Source of the DNA: CAMBDR01 sp046597185 | GTDB taxonomy: Bacteria; Pseudomonadota; Gammaproteobacteria; Burkholderiales; Burkholderiaceae_D | Direction of reading: 5' to 3' | Assembly: GCA_046597185.1 (NCBI GenBank) | Contig: JBKJLF010000226.1 | Span: 1 to 16,240, forward strand | Length of the DNA stretch: 16,240 nt | Shown: positions 16,184-16,240 of the stretch, one piece after another | Layout: each line of letters starts with the position of its first letter | Numbering within the stretch: the first letter of the stretch is position 1 | Notes under the pieces: generated by a model | Seen by the model: the letters and a program-made list of their open reading frames with translations, nothing else | Told to the model about the DNA's origin: nothing | Database searches by the model: none | Made by a program: the position numbers and the translations under genes

Positions 16184-16240
16184 TTACAGGTCGAACCAAA
16201 ATCCTTTTTTGCCCAAGGGCGTTTCGGGCAGCAGCAGCGG
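16184..16240 (-). CDS. 3' end of a truncated gene of unknown function
   Basis: On the - strand the last 57 bases read as 18 open codons ending ...LPETPLGKKGFWFDL then TAA (stop at 16184-16186). Composition switches from the AT-rich spacer to codons rich in third-position G/C, as in the other genes here, which supports real coding. The start and most of the gene lie outside the window, and the fragment is too short to name a family. It could be a chance open frame. Confidence 0.45.
   Translation of the reverse strand, partial: PLLLPETPLGKKGFWFDL

Overview
The window looks like a moderate-GC proteobacterial chromosome segment, most likely a betaproteobacterium of the Oxalobacteraceae/Burkholderiales type. 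That placement is inferred from protein style (the kinase subfamily with SFKQVAVD and YPGPLGQV motifs, and an M4 protease with a PPC domain). No rRNA or marker gene fixes it.

Layout: an AT-rich non-coding leader (about 1-302) holds a perfect -10 hexamer and a 9-bp hairpin just before the first ribosome binding site. Seven genes then run on the + strand with short gaps or overlaps. They are a polyprenyl-phosphate glycosyltransferase (GT2), a GtrA-type flippase, an FAD-dependent UGM/amine-oxidase-like flavoprotein, a large polytopic GT-C-like membrane protein, and three tandem paralogous cytoplasmic sensor histidine kinases of about 930-950 aa each (TPR-like region, coiled coil, GAF, DHp, HATPase). 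A strong symmetrical hairpin terminator (13631-13664) follows directly after the third kinase stop. Converging on it from the - strand is a secreted M4 (thermolysin/vibriolysin-type) metalloprotease with a C-terminal PPC domain. A long AT-rich region (15526-16183) lies upstream of the protease, with a hexanucleotide repeat, a candidate promoter and an imperfect palindrome. The right edge carries what looks like the last 18 codons of another - strand gene.

How they may work together: GT2 + GtrA + GT-C is the known three-component arrangement for periplasmic glycan modification. GT2 charges undecaprenyl phosphate with a sugar, GtrA moves it across the membrane, and the GT-C protein transfers it to a periplasmic acceptor. 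The sugar and acceptor cannot be read from the sequence. The flavoprotein between them may modify a sugar or lipid intermediate. The unusual part is the trio of soluble kinases in the same apparent transcription unit, with no response regulator in view. The middle copy has Gln in place of the phospho-accepting His and an altered ATP-lid region, so it looks like a pseudokinase between two intact paralogues. A joint signalling unit linked to surface glycosylation is a hypothesis, not something the sequence proves.
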